Source: JBQLZQ01 sp052168355 (GTDB lineage: Bacteria; Pseudomonadota; Alphaproteobacteria; DSM-16000; Inquilinaceae). Taken from it: a stretch of 64,000 bases of DNA. The notes under the pieces are model-generated. The model was not told where the DNA came from. It made no database searches and worked only from the letters and a program-made list of their open reading frames with translations. Within the stretch, counting starts at the first letter, position 1, and each line of letters opens with the position of its first letter. The DNA lies in assembly GCA_052168355.1 (NCBI GenBank), contig JBQLZQ010000081.1, positions 33,067 to 97,066 on the forward strand, in the 5' to 3' direction. The position numbers and the translations under genes were made by a program. This document shows positions 54,092-64,000 of this stretch, in pieces.

Positions 54092-55096
54092 ATGGCACGG
54101 AAACTGTCCTGGGGCGTGCTGAGCACGGCCAAGATCGGCGTGGAAAAGGTGATCCCGCCCATGCAAAAAGGCCAATATTGCCGGATCGACGCCATCGCCT
54201 CGCGCAATGGCGATTCGGCCCGGCGCACGGCCGACTCCTTGGGCATCGCCAAATCCTACGGCAGCTATGAGGATCTGCTGGCCGATCCGGACATCGACGC
54301 GATCTACAACCCGCTACCCAACCATCTTCACGTGCCATGGACCATCAAGGCGGCGGAAGCGGGCAAGCATGTCCTGTGCGAAAAACCCATTGCCCTGACT
54401 GCGGCGGAGGCCAGGCAACTGATCGACGCGCGCGACCGCACCGGCAAACGCATCCAGGAAGCGTTCATGGTGCGCACCCATCCCCAATGGGTGAAAACGC
54501 GAGAGCTGGTCCAGGGCGGCGCGATCGGAGAGCTTCGGGCGATCCAAGGGTTTTTCAGCTACTACAATGTCGATCCCGCCAATATCCGCAACCAGGCCGA
54601 TATCGGCGGCGGCGGGATGCTCGATATCGGCTGCTATCCCATCACCACCTCCCGCTTCGTCCTGGGCGCCGAGCCAAACCGCGTGGTCGCCCTGATCGAC
54701 CGGGATCCGGCGATGAAGGTCGATCGGCTGGGCAGCGTCATTCTCGACTACCCGAAGGTCCAGGCCAGTTTTGCCTATTCCACCCAGCTTGCCGCCTATC
54801 AGCGCATGCATTTCGTCGGAACCAAGGGTCGCCTGGAGGTCGAGATACCGTTCAACGCTCCTTCGGACCGGCCTTGCCTGCTGTTGATCGACGATGGGTC
54901 CAGCCTGCACGGGGACGGCATTCGGGTCGAGGAAATCCCGGTCTGCGACCAGTATGGCGTGGCCGGCGACGCGTTCGCCAAGGCGATCCTGGACGACTCA
55001 CCCCAGCCGATCCCGCTGGAAGACGCGATTGCCAATATGGCGGTGATCGACGCCGCCTTCCGTTCGGCCGAAAGCGGTCGGTGGGAGAAGCCCTGA
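54092..55096 (+). CDS. Gfo/Idh/MocA-family oxidoreductase
   Basis: The 334-residue NAD(P)-dependent oxidoreductase has an N-terminal Rossmann fold (WGVLSTAKIGVEKVIPPMQ, AIASRNGDSARRTADSLGI), the conserved LCEKPIALTAAEARQLI with the catalytic lysine, and a C-terminal alpha/beta domain containing GGGGMLDIGCYPITTSRFVLG. The family includes inositol and trans-dihydrodiol dehydrogenases; the substrate here is not clear. GGGGAG precedes the ATG at 54092. It is convergent with the nitrilase. Confidence 0.9.
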   Translation: MARKLSWGVLSTAKIGVEKVIPPMQKGQYCRIDAIASRNGDSARRTADSLGIAKSYGSYEDLLADPDIDAIYNPLPNHLHVPWTIKAAEAGKHVLCEKPIALTAAEARQLIDARDRTGKRIQEAFMVRTHPQWVKTRELVQGGAIGELRAIQGFFSYYNVDPANIRNQADIGGGGMLDIGCYPITTSRFVLGAEPNRVVALIDRDPAMKVDRLGSVILDYPKVQASFAYSTQLAAYQRMHFVGTKGRLEVEIPFNAPSDRPCLLLIDDGSSLHGDGIRVEEIPVCDQYGVAGDAFAKAILDDSPQPIPLEDAIANMAVIDAAFRSAESGRWEKP

Positions 55097-55122
55097 ATTG
55101 GCCCGAGGGCGCGGCGGGCGGC

Positions 55123-55974
55123 CTATTCGCCAGCTTGGCGCAGCGATTGCGCCGGAGGCGGTCGGAACGGCCGGTCATGGCGGAGCGACGGCACGGCAGC
55201 ACGGGCCTCGGTCACCCGGTCCAGATCGATCGTCGCCGAGATCACGCCGACCTCCTCTTCGGCGTCGGCCAGGATCTCACCCCAGGGGTCCACGATCAAG
55301 GAATGGCCGAACGTCCGCCGGCCCTGGTCGTGCTGTCCCGTTTGTGCCGGGGCGATAACGAAACTGCCCGTCTCGATGGCTCGAGCCCGCAACAGCACAT
55401 GCCAGTGAGCCTCGCCGGTGGGGCGGGTAAAGGCCGCCGGCACCGCCAGAATCTCGGCCCCGGCCTGGGCCAGTGTCCGATAGAGGGACGCAAACCGGAC
55501 GTCATAACAGACCGATAGGCCTAAAACTGTCCACGGCAACGGCGCCAAAACCGCCGCGTCGCCGCCCCGCACGGACGCCGATTCGCGATAGGATTCGCCA
55601 CCAGGAAGATCGACATCGAACAGATGGATCTTGTCATAGCGGCTCAGGATGGTCCCGTCCGGCCCGATGACATAGCTGCGATTGGCCACCCGGCCATCCC
55701 CCAGCGCGATGGTGAGCGAACCGACCAGCAGATGGGCGCCTGTCTCCCGCGCCAAATCGGCGAAATAGGGCAATCCTGGGTGATCCTCCTCGGACCGGGC
55801 CCGGGCCAGGATCCGGTCGCGCCCCTGAACGATCGCGGTCACGTTCTCCGGCAGCGTGATCAAATCCGCGCCACGATCCCGGGCACGGCGCACCAAGTCA
55901 CCGGCGGCCTGCAGGTTCGGGACGATCTCCGGACCGGCGTTGACCTGGACGCACGCGGCGACAAATTCGGTCAT
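55123..55974 (-). CDS. Carbon-nitrogen hydrolase (deaminated glutathione amidase/Nit1-like)
   Basis: The 283-residue nitrilase-superfamily protein has the catalytic triad: Glu in ITLPENVTA near residue 43, Lys in RYDKIHLFDVDLPGG near 115 and Cys in LSVCYDVRFASLYRTLAQAGAEI near 155. It is closest to the Nit1 type, whose known role is to remove deaminated glutathione. Its ATG overlaps the grxC stop (ATGA), so a thiol-metabolism link is sensible. Confidence 0.93.
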   Translation of the reverse strand: MTEFVAACVQVNAGPEIVPNLQAAGDLVRRARDRGADLITLPENVTAIVQGRDRILARARSEEDHPGLPYFADLARETGAHLLVGSLTIALGDGRVANRSYVIGPDGTILSRYDKIHLFDVDLPGGESYRESASVRGGDAAVLAPLPWTVLGLSVCYDVRFASLYRTLAQAGAEILAVPAAFTRPTGEAHWHVLLRARAIETGSFVIAPAQTGQHDQGRRTFGHSLIVDPWGEILADAEEEVGVISATIDLDRVTEARAAVPSLRHDRPFRPPPAQSLRQAGE

Positions 55975-56234
55975 GGAACCGTCACCAGCATGGGATCCAG
56001 CTTGCCGGCCCGGTCAAGGGCGTGGAGGTCGTCGCAACCGCCGATATGGATGTCACCGATAAAGATCTGCGGCACGGTGCTCCGGCCACCGGCGCGGTCC
56101 ACCATCTCGGCCTTTCGGGCCGGACGCAGCATCACGTCGATTTCCTCGAAATCGACGCCCTTCTGCTTCAGCAGCCGCTTGGCCATGGCGCAATAGCCGC
56201 AGAATGGGCTGGTATAGATGGTGACCGGGCGCAT
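55971..56234 (-). CDS. grxC: Glutaredoxin 3
   Basis: The 87-residue dithiol glutaredoxin reduces disulfides with glutathione. It has the active site SPFCGYCAMAKRLL near residue 11 (C-G-Y-C) and the glutathione-binding TVPQIFIGDIHIGGCDDLHAL. It is coupled to the nitrilase by a 4-base overlap and follows comF after 94 bases. Length is standard. Confidence 0.97.
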   Translation of the reverse strand: MRPVTIYTSPFCGYCAMAKRLLKQKGVDFEEIDVMLRPARKAEMVDRAGGRSTVPQIFIGDIHIGGCDDLHALDRAGKLDPMLVTVP

Positions 56235-56328
56235 GGGCGGGGGACCCTTTTGTATGTCTGGCGGACTCCGCCCATATTGGACCAGAACGGGGAGATTACC
56301 AGGGATCTGAGGTCAGCCATGCGCCGCA

Positions 56329-57105
56329 TCATGTGGCAACCGCCGGACGCAGCACCCGCGCCAGGGTCACCACATCGACCGTGACCGCGCCCTGCCGGCG
56401 TAAAACCCGTGCACACTCGGCAACCGTGGCACCCGTGGTCAGCACATCGTCGACCAGGACGATTCTGGCGCCCCGAACCCGGCCCGCCCCGTCCGAGCGC
56501 AGGGAAAACGCCCCGCGGACATTGCGCTGCCGTCCCGCGCGACCGAGACCGCCCTGGCTGGGCGTGGCCCGGTGGCGGATCAACAGATCGGCCATCACCG
56601 GCACACCAACCCGATGTCCCAACGCATGAGCCAGCAGCGCGGCCTGGTTGTAGCGCCTCCGCCACAATCGCCAGCGATAAAGGGGGACGGGCACGATCAT
56701 GTCGGCGCCGACCGCCAGCGGACCCGCGGCCCGGGCCAGCCACCCGCCGAACGCCTTGGCGGCGTGGGTTTCGTCCCCGTGCTTGAACCCCAGCACCAGG
56801 GACCGGCTGGCATCGTCGTAGGCGATGGCGGCGCGGGCCCGATCAAAGGCCGGCGGGTCGCGCAGGCAGGCGCCGCACCGGACATCCGGCCCGACATCAT
56901 AGTCGAACGGCAGGCCGCAGCAGGCGCACTGAGGCGCGCCCAGAAACACCACCGCGCGCCAGCAATCCGGACACAGCGCCCCGGGCACGTCCACCACCGC
57001 GCCGCACGCGATGCAGCGTGGCGGCAGCACCATGTCAAGCGCGACGCCGGCGGCCTTGCGAACGATCCGGACGGGCGCGTCAACCTTGGGTTCCGGAAAA
57101 AGCAT
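56329..57105 (-). CDS. comF: ComF family protein (phosphoribosyltransferase-type)
   Basis: The 258-residue protein has an N-terminal zinc-binding segment (PPRCIACGAVVDVPGALCPDCW, then CACCGLPFDYD and CGACLRDPPAF) and a C-terminal PRTase domain with the PRPP motif RIVLVDDVLTTGATVAECARVL. It matches ComF/GntX; the family is linked to DNA uptake in naturally competent bacteria, but an alphaproteobacterial role is unproven. It is upstream of grxC, as is common in the group. Confidence 0.93.
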   Translation of the reverse strand: MLFPEPKVDAPVRIVRKAAGVALDMVLPPRCIACGAVVDVPGALCPDCWRAVVFLGAPQCACCGLPFDYDVGPDVRCGACLRDPPAFDRARAAIAYDDASRSLVLGFKHGDETHAAKAFGGWLARAAGPLAVGADMIVPVPLYRWRLWRRRYNQAALLAHALGHRVGVPVMADLLIRHRATPSQGGLGRAGRQRNVRGAFSLRSDGAGRVRGARIVLVDDVLTTGATVAECARVLRRQGAVTVDVVTLARVLRPAVAT

Positions 57106-57193
57106 CCGGTTATGCTGGCACAGGCGGATCGTCAGTCAAGCCGGTAGGGGCTTAGATCGGGGCGGCGATTGCCATCGGGACGATGACGGCGCT

Positions 57194-58162
57194 ATGAGAG
57201 ATCCCATGCTTCCCCCCACCGATCTCCAGACGATATTCGACCGGAGTCTTGTCCGCAGGCATCGGGACCGCGCGGCGCCGTCCATCACCGATCACGACTT
57301 TCTGTTCCGTCATGCCGGCGAGGCGCTGCTCGACCGGCTGCTCGATGTCACCCGAACGTTCGAGTCGGTGTTGGACCTTGGCTGCCATGGCGGGACGTTG
57401 GCACGTCTCTGGGGCCCGGACAGGCGCCCGGATCACCTGATCCAGTGCGATCTGTCGCCGGCGATGGCTGCAACGGCGGCCCGAACCGGCTGCCCGGCCG
57501 TCGCCGCGGACGAAGAATTCCTGCCCTTTGCGGATGCCAGCTTCGACCTTGTCGTCAGCGGATTGTCGCTGCATTGGGTCAACGATCTGCCCGGCGCGCT
57601 GATCCAGATCCGCCGCGCCTTGAAGCCCGACGGGCTGTTCCTGGGTGCGATGCTGGGGGGCGAGACGCTGGCCGAGCTTCGCCAGGCCTTGGCTGCTGCC
57701 GAGCTGGACGTGGCCGGGGGCGTGAGCCCCCGCCTTTCCCCCTTCACGGACGTTCGGGATGCCGGCGCCTTGCTGCAGCGCGCAGGCTTTGCCCTGCCGG
57801 TGGTCGATAGCGATACCGTGACCGCGACCTACGACCATCCGTTCCGTCTCCTCCGCGATCTGCGTGGCATGGGTGAGACGCAGGCGGGTCGGCTGCGCAA
57901 CCCGGCGCCGCCGAAGCGGGCGTTCTGGCCGTCCGTGGCCGGCCACTATCAGGACCGCTTTGCCGAAGCCGATGGGCGCGTGCCGGCCCGGTTCCAGATC
58001 ATCTACCTCACGGGCTGGGCACCGCACGGGAGCCAGCAACGGCCGTTGCGTCCCGGCAGTGCCAGAACCCGCCTGGCCGAGGCCCTGGGAACCGTCGAAA
58101 AGCCTGCCGGCGATACGGCAGGGCCGCCCGGCCGACCGGCTCCGAAGACGGGTAACCGTTAG
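57194..58162 (+). CDS. SAM-dependent methyltransferase, BioC/NDUFAF5-like
   Basis: The 322-residue protein has an N-terminal IFDRSLVRRHRDRAAPSITDHDFLFRHAGEALLDRL, the SAM motif VLDLGCHGGTLARLWG, DEEFLPFADASFDLVVSGLSLHWVNDLPGAL and GLFLGAMLGGETLAELRQAL. The Trp-Val-Asn-Asp-Leu-Pro region is typical of the BioC/NDUFAF5 group. NDUFAF5 hydroxylates a complex I arginine in mitochondria, while BioC is a malonyl-ACP methyltransferase; the bacterial role is not resolved. The ATG at 57194 is preferred over 57011. It is divergent from comF. Confidence 0.9.
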   Translation: MRDPMLPPTDLQTIFDRSLVRRHRDRAAPSITDHDFLFRHAGEALLDRLLDVTRTFESVLDLGCHGGTLARLWGPDRRPDHLIQCDLSPAMAATAARTGCPAVAADEEFLPFADASFDLVVSGLSLHWVNDLPGALIQIRRALKPDGLFLGAMLGGETLAELRQALAAAELDVAGGVSPRLSPFTDVRDAGALLQRAGFALPVVDSDTVTATYDHPFRLLRDLRGMGETQAGRLRNPAPPKRAFWPSVAGHYQDRFAEADGRVPARFQIIYLTGWAPHGSQQRPLRPGSARTRLAEALGTVEKPAGDTAGPPGRPAPKTGNR

Positions 58163-58262
58163 GGGTCGAACATCTTAACGCTCCCTTCACCCCGCGAACG
58201 GCATGATGGGCACACCGTTAACTCCCTAAACTGGATCGTCCCGGCCACTCAGGATCAGCGGA

Positions 58263-60095
<1,833 letters not shown>

Positions 60096-60488
60096 CAGGC
60101 CGCAGATGATCAACGTGACCTCGATCGGCCGCGGCAGGCGCTCCTGATCGTCGCCCAGGCACAGGCCCGCGGCCACCAGCAACACACCGACGATCGAGAG
60201 GGCCTGCGTCGACACCAGAAGGCCCAGCAGAGCGCATGTGACGCCGATGTTTTCGGACAGCGCGCCGACCGTTCCCATCGAGACGCGGCCCACGGACCAG
60301 CCATCGACGACCAGAAGAACGCCTTGAAAGGCGATCAAGGCAAGGTAAAGCAAAATGCTGGAGGTCAAAATCATGGTTGCCAGCCCGACACTCAACTCAG
60401 TCATTCCGATCTCCATTCCCCAGTCGTCGCGCTATCGCCGGGTTGGAACGGCCAAGCAACACGGCCGGTCCTGCCCTCAAGCCGGCTC

Positions 60489-60572
60489 AATATACAATAA
60501 TTTTGGTCGATATTTTATATAATTCTTTGAAAAATTCCTTTTTTTAAAAAAATTCAATAAAATCAAATCTTA
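60489..60572. promoter_or_regulatory. AT-rich island between small membrane-protein gene and mutT
   Basis: This stretch is roughly 85 percent A or T, in sharp contrast to its surroundings. It contains TTTTTTTAAAAAAA at 60539-60552 and several TATA-like segments. It lies upstream of the minus-strand gene at 60404, so it may provide an UP-element-rich promoter. It also borders the mutT stop. Confidence 0.5.
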
Positions 60573-60977
60573 AAGAAGGTCCCGGAGCATGGCCACCAGC
60601 GGCTTGTCGGCGGGTGGCATGGGGTAATCCCCCATTCGACTGGGCCGAACCCAGGCCAGCGCCTGCCCTTCCTGGGGCGCGGGAACCCCGTGCCAGACCC
60701 GACAGAGGTACAAGGGCATCAGCAGATGAAACCGGTCGTAGCGATGGGAGGCGAAGGTAAACGGCGCCAGGCAGCTTTCCTGGGTGTCCAGCGCCAGTTC
60801 CTCACGCAATTCGCGGATCAGCGCCGCCTCCGGAGTTTCGCCGGGATGGACCTTGCCGCCCGGAAATTCCCACAGCCCGGCCATCGCCTTCCCTGCCGGC
60901 CGCTGGGCAAGCAGCACCCGGCCGTCGCCGTCAACCAGCGCCACCGCCACGACCAGAACAACCGGACCGTCGGTCAG
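60570..60977 (-). CDS. mutT: Nudix hydrolase, MutT (8-oxo-dGTP diphosphatase) type
   Basis: The protein hydrolyses oxidised dGTP or a related nucleotide. It has VVLVVAVALVDGDGRVLLAQRPAGKAMAGLWEFPGGKVHPGETPEAALIRELREELALD, which includes the Nudix box GX5EX7REUXEEXGU, and a C-terminal PMPPADKPLVAML. The start is a puzzle: no ATG, GTG or TTG lies at the expected place. CTG at 60977 overlaps the GNAT gene stop in the form CTGA and gives the expected N terminus, while a GTG ten codons in (MAVALVDGDG) is the alternative. The conserved argJ-GNAT-mutT order supports translational coupling. Confidence 0.85.
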   Translation of the reverse strand: MTDGPVVLVVAVALVDGDGRVLLAQRPAGKAMAGLWEFPGGKVHPGETPEAALIRELREELALDTQESCLAPFTFASHRYDRFHLLMPLYLCRVWHGVPAPQEGQALAWVRPSRMGDYPMPPADKPLVAMLRDLL

Positions 60978-61573
60978 GACGCTTCTCGCGCGCCGAAATA
61001 CTGATGTCGCCGGATGGCCAGGAGGGCGCATTCGACGGTTCGGCCCAGGGTGGAGAATTCCTGGCGTTTGCGTCCGGCTTCGACCAACCCGACCTTCTGG
61101 AGAACGTTCAAGGATCGGTGGTTTTCGGGCAGATAGGTCGCCCAGATCCGCTCCAGGCCAAGGCAGTGGAACCCGAAATCGACCACCGCCAATGCCGCTT
61201 CGGCGCCAAATCCAAGGCCCCAATGGGCCTGGCCGAACCAATAGCCAAGTTCGGCGCCATTGCTGTTGGAGTCGACCCGCAGACCCATATGGCCGACCAT
61301 CTCACCGCCGTCGCGCAGCACCACCACAAACTGAAAGTCCTTGCCCTCGACCCAGTTGCGGTTGGTCTGGGCGATCCACTCCAGAGCGTCCTGCTCGGTA
61401 TAGGGGTAGGGCACCTGGGCAAGCCAACGCACCACTTCCCAATCGTCCAGCAGCCGGGCGATCTCGGCCGCGTCGTCGGGAAGATGCCGCCGAAGGATCA
61501 GCCGCTCCGTTTCCAGGATCTCCGCTATGGCCACGCCGTTCGCGCCCCCCCTTTGCGCGCCATTGGTGCCCAT
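60974..61573 (-). CDS. GNAT-family N-acetyltransferase (RimJ/RimL-like)
   Basis: The 199-residue protein is a GNAT acetyltransferase of the RimJ/RimL group: ETERLILRRHLPDDAAEIARLLDDWEVVRWL at the start, ELGYWFGQAHWGLGFGAEAALAVVDFGF and ENHRSLNVLQKVGLVEAGRKR. The acetyl-CoA binding region is around GLGFGAEA. ATG at 61573 is chosen; the frame is open to 61846. It starts 4 bases after the argJ stop. Its substrate is unknown. Confidence 0.9.
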   Translation of the reverse strand: MGTNGAQRGGANGVAIAEILETERLILRRHLPDDAAEIARLLDDWEVVRWLAQVPYPYTEQDALEWIAQTNRNWVEGKDFQFVVVLRDGGEMVGHMGLRVDSNSNGAELGYWFGQAHWGLGFGAEAALAVVDFGFHCLGLERIWATYLPENHRSLNVLQKVGLVEAGRKRQEFSTLGRTVECALLAIRRHQYFGAREAS

Positions 61574-61577
61574 CGGA

Positions 61578-62810
61578 CTAACTCCGGTAGTCCGCATTGA
61601 TCGTGATATAGCCATGGGTGAGATCGCAGGTCCACACCGTCGCTTTGCCCCGTCCGACCCCCAGATCGACGGCGATCGCGATCTCCCGGCCGCGTATGTG
61701 ATTGGCCACCGGCGTTTCGTCGTAGCCGGGCACCACCTGTCCGTCGCGGGTGATTTCCACCCCGCCGATGGCGATGGCCAGTCGGTCACGGTCCGCCTTC
61801 TCGCCGGCCTTGCCGACCGCCATGACGATCCGCCCCCAGTTGGCATCCTCTCCGGCGATCGCCGTCTTGACCAGCGGGGAATTGGCGATGGCCAGCCCCA
61901 CGCGCCTGGCCGCGCGGCTGGACGCGGCCCCGGTGACGGAAATGGTGACGAACTTTTCGGCCCCTTCGCCGTCGCGGACGATCTGATGCGCCAGATCGGT
62001 CATCACCTCCTCCAGCGCCCGGCGGAAATCCGCCAGGCGCCGGTCGCGCGGATCCTCCACGACGCGGTTCCCGGCCAGGCCGGTCGCGGCGACCAGGACC
62101 GTGTCGCTGGTCGACGTATCGCCATCCACCGTGATGCTGTTGAAGGAACGGTCGGCCGCGGCGGCGACCAGGGGTTGAAGCACCGAGGCCGGCAGAAGGG
62201 CGTCGGTAACCACAAAACCAAGCATGGTGGCAAGGTCGGGTGCGATCATGCCCGATCCCTTGGCGATTCCCGTGATCGTCACCGGTACGCCATCGATACG
62301 CGCCGTACGTGTCGCCCCCTTGGGAAACGTATCGGTGGTGCCGATGGCCACCGCCGCGCCGTGCCAGGCGCCGGCGTCAAGCGACGCGGCAAGCCTAGGC
62401 AAGGCGCCAACGATACGATCGGCCGCCAGCGGAACGCCGATAACGCCGGTGGACGCAACCAGAACCTGATCCTCGGGGCACCCAAGAGCTTTGGCCGCGG
62501 CCCGCACGGTGGCATCGACCGCCGCCACCCCGGCGGCCCCGGTAAAGGCGTTGGCGTTGCCGGCGTTGACGACGATGGCGCGGGCGCGGCCGGCTGGCAG
62601 AACCCGCCGGCACCAGTCGACCGGCGCCGATGGGCAGAGCGACCGTGTCAGCGCGCCGGCCACGGCCGTGCCCTCCGCAAGCGACATCAGAAGGAGGTCG
62701 GGCGCCCCGTTCTTCTTCAGGCCGCAGAACGTCGCCGCCAGCGAAACCCCCGGCACCTCGGCCAAGACCGGAAAGGTGGCCGGGGCCAGGGGGGACACTT
62801 TGAGCGCCAC
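61578..62810 (-). CDS. argJ: Bifunctional ornithine acetyltransferase/N-acetylglutamate synthase
   Basis: ArgJ recycles the acetyl group in arginine synthesis. The 410-residue precursor cleaves itself between Ala and Thr in the motif LATMLGFV near residue 192, the Thr becoming the N-terminal nucleophile. Other landmarks are NAGNANAFTG, VASTGVIG and ITVDGDTSTSDT. The start codon is GTG at 62810. It lies 36 bases after the parvulin gene and 4 before the GNAT gene, so all are likely in one operon. Confidence 0.97.
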   Translation of the reverse strand: MALKVSPLAPATFPVLAEVPGVSLAATFCGLKKNGAPDLLLMSLAEGTAVAGALTRSLCPSAPVDWCRRVLPAGRARAIVVNAGNANAFTGAAGVAAVDATVRAAAKALGCPEDQVLVASTGVIGVPLAADRIVGALPRLAASLDAGAWHGAAVAIGTTDTFPKGATRTARIDGVPVTITGIAKGSGMIAPDLATMLGFVVTDALLPASVLQPLVAAAADRSFNSITVDGDTSTSDTVLVAATGLAGNRVVEDPRDRRLADFRRALEEVMTDLAHQIVRDGEGAEKFVTISVTGAASSRAARRVGLAIANSPLVKTAIAGEDANWGRIVMAVGKAGEKADRDRLAIAIGGVEITRDGQVVPGYDETPVANHIRGREIAIAVDLGVGRGKATVWTCDLTHGYITINADYRS

Positions 62811-62846
62811 GGACCTGTCCTTCGCGGAACTGCGCGCTTGCGCCGG

Positions 62847-63728
62847 TTACTGGGGTGACAGCGGTTCGCCGTCGGGACCGAACACGACAATCTCCGCCCC
62901 CTCCCGCAGTTCGGCGATAACGGTCTGGATAATCTCCTGCGCCAGATCCTGCTCGATCTGACCGCGAACGGTCTCGAGGGGCGGCGGTTCGGGCAGACGC
63001 TTATCCTCGACCTTGATCACGTGCCAGCCGAACTGGGTTTCGACCGGGGCGGCCGCAACCTCGCCTGGCGCCAGGGAAAATGCCGTATCGGAGAAGGGCT
63101 GGACCATCTGGCCCTGCCCGAAATAGCCCAGGTCGCCGCCGTTGGGTCCGCTGGGACCGGTCGAATGCTCCTGCGCCAGCGTGGCGAAATCGGCGCCCTC
63201 GTCGAGCTGGGTGATCAGGGCCTTGGCCTCGTCCTCCGTTTCGACAAGGATATGGCGGGCCCGGACCTCTTCGGACGGCGGGTTCTCCGCGACATATTTC
63301 TGATATGCCTCCTCGACCGCATCCTCGGTGGTCCGATCCGCGATCGTCCGCTGCAGCCAGACGTCCTGCACGATGCTGCGTTCGGCCTCGCTCACCCGTT
63401 CCTGAACCTCCGGGTCGTCCTGCAGGCCTTCGTCATAACCGCGGGCCGCGATCAGCCGGCCGGCCGCGATCTGGTCGGCGATCACGGGCAGCAGCATTTC
63501 CGGCGGCATCTGGCGAACCTGAGGCGGCAGCGCCTGGATGGCGCGCAACGCCTCGCTCATGAAAATTTCTTCCCCGTTGACGGTCGCGATCACCCGGTCG
63601 GGCGGCGCTTCGCCGTCCTGGGCCGATGCCGGCACAGCCCAAAGGAACGCCGCCAGGACAGCCCCGCCCGCCGACGCAAGCAATGGCCAAGGGCGGTGGA
63701 CGGGGCGGTCGACGGCGGCAATGATCAT
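62847..63728 (-). CDS. Parvulin-type peptidyl-prolyl isomerase (PpiC/PrsA/SurA-like)
   Basis: The 293-residue protein has an N-terminal signal or anchor (LLASAGGAVLAAFLWAVPASAQ), an N-terminal helical chaperone-like domain (NGEEIFMSEALRAIQALPPQVRQM) and a rotamase domain (EVRARHILVETEDEAKALI, GPNGGDLGYFGQGQMVQPF, VETQFGWHVIKVED). It probably folds exported proteins in the periplasm. ATG at 63728 is used rather than the longer frame to 63944. In related bacteria such a gene is usually divergent from secA, which is not seen in the 270 bases that remain. Confidence 0.92.
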   Translation of the reverse strand: MIIAAVDRPVHRPWPLLASAGGAVLAAFLWAVPASAQDGEAPPDRVIATVNGEEIFMSEALRAIQALPPQVRQMPPEMLLPVIADQIAAGRLIAARGYDEGLQDDPEVQERVSEAERSIVQDVWLQRTIADRTTEDAVEEAYQKYVAENPPSEEVRARHILVETEDEAKALITQLDEGADFATLAQEHSTGPSGPNGGDLGYFGQGQMVQPFSDTAFSLAPGEVAAAPVETQFGWHVIKVEDKRLPEPPPLETVRGQIEQDLAQEIIQTVIAELREGAEIVVFGPDGEPLSPQ

Positions 63729-63948
63729 GGGTGTCCTCAATGGGTGTGAACGGCGGGCACAAAAGGCCGAACGGTTGGATGGCACACGCGGTTCCGCCGC
63801 GTCGTCAGAGTTTGTCCTGGCGTCGGACGGCCCCGACCACTCAGCGGACTTCCCGACCGGGTGGTCGGCATCGTTGTCACAGGGTAAACACAGCGCGACG
63901 GCCCGGGCAAGCGGCCCGGCGTGTCGGAACCGGCGTCGGATCATCTAG

Positions 63949-64000
63949 CAGGCTGCTGAAGAATCTGCTCGAGAGCCGATTATGTTGGCTCCTAAGCAGG
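63949..64000. mobile_element. Possible end of an insertion sequence (cut by window edge)
   Basis: The sequence from 63949, CAGGCTGCTGAAGAATC, looks like the terminal inverted repeat of many insertion sequences and follows a CTAG tetranucleotide at 63945-63948. No transposase is visible because the window ends. The assignment is by resemblance only. Confidence 0.3.

Noticed and set aside
57011..57193. N-terminal extension of the BioC/NDUFAF5-like methyltransferase
   Set aside because: The extra 61 residues are low-quality sequence overlapping the comF 5' end; the ATG at 57194 gives the family N terminus.

Overview
The window is about 64 kb of high-GC DNA from an alphaproteobacterial chromosome, most likely Rhodospirillales or a close relative. 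The evidence is gene order and sequence type: lgt-midA-pgeF, prs-rplY-pth-ychF, ubiG/lysC-ptsP-rodZ-ispG-prfA-prmC-DUF4167, a petP-petR-kinase set, UbiK, a phasin and DUF1178. Almost every base is accounted for by chromosomal housekeeping or metabolic genes. I see no prophage, CRISPR array, rRNA, tRNA or conjugative module.

Layout. 1-6046: DNA repair (3' end of uvrB, uvrC), a Ca/Na antiporter, an SDR of the pteridine-reductase type and pgsA. 6163-6425: an inverted-repeat element. 6432-9138: DUF2062 protein, then moeA-moaD-moaE for molybdenum cofactor. 9163-11924 (minus): a CHASE2 adenylate cyclase with a FecR-domain partner. 12157-15999: ilvE, then divergently petP, a second inverted-repeat element, petR and a histidine kinase. 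16033-19924 (minus): CsaA-like protein, phasin, TetR regulator, a third inverted-repeat element, proC, YbjN protein and UbiK. 20073-27999 (plus): hldD, lgt, midA, pgeF, a 22-residue membrane microprotein, prs, rplY, pth, ychF, DUF1499. 28131-33315 (plus): a complete branched-chain-amino-acid-type ABC transporter operon ending in a free-standing GAF protein. 33335-37959 (minus): amidohydrolase and a periplasmic molybdenum hydroxylase (IorA/IorB type) with a diheme cytochrome c. 38140-40737 (minus): clpB. 40951-42607: DUF547 and MOSC proteins. 42621-51999 (minus): DUF4167, prmC, prfA, ispG, rodZ, ptsP, lysC. 52172-58162: ubiG, DUF1178, methyltransferase, Gfo/Idh/MocA dehydrogenase, nitrilase, grxC, comF, a second methyltransferase. 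58263-63728: PAS histidine kinase, small membrane protein, mutT, GNAT, argJ and a parvulin-type isomerase. The right edge looks like the tip of an insertion sequence.

Functional links. The moeA/moaD/moaE genes supply steps of the cofactor that the IorB-type enzyme needs; the Tat signal on IorB and the haem-binding partner point to a periplasmic oxidase feeding the respiratory chain. Many genes are coupled by 4-base ATGA or GTGA overlaps (petR-kinase, livG-livF, livM-GAF, prfA-prmC, lysC-ptsP, iorB-cytochrome, grxC-nitrilase).

The least explained material is non-coding: three MITE-like elements built of paired hairpins inside terminal inverted repeats. Two share an internal module although their ends are unrelated, and all three lie at gene borders (one supplies the proC stop codon, one touches the petP stop, one ends 6 bases before a start codon). 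Other points of interest are paired TGC-N3-GCA palindromes in front of the phasin gene, a DnaA-box-like palindrome before uvrC, the microprotein gene, a strong hairpin inside the ABC transporter operon, and the absence of hisS from a cluster where it is usually found.
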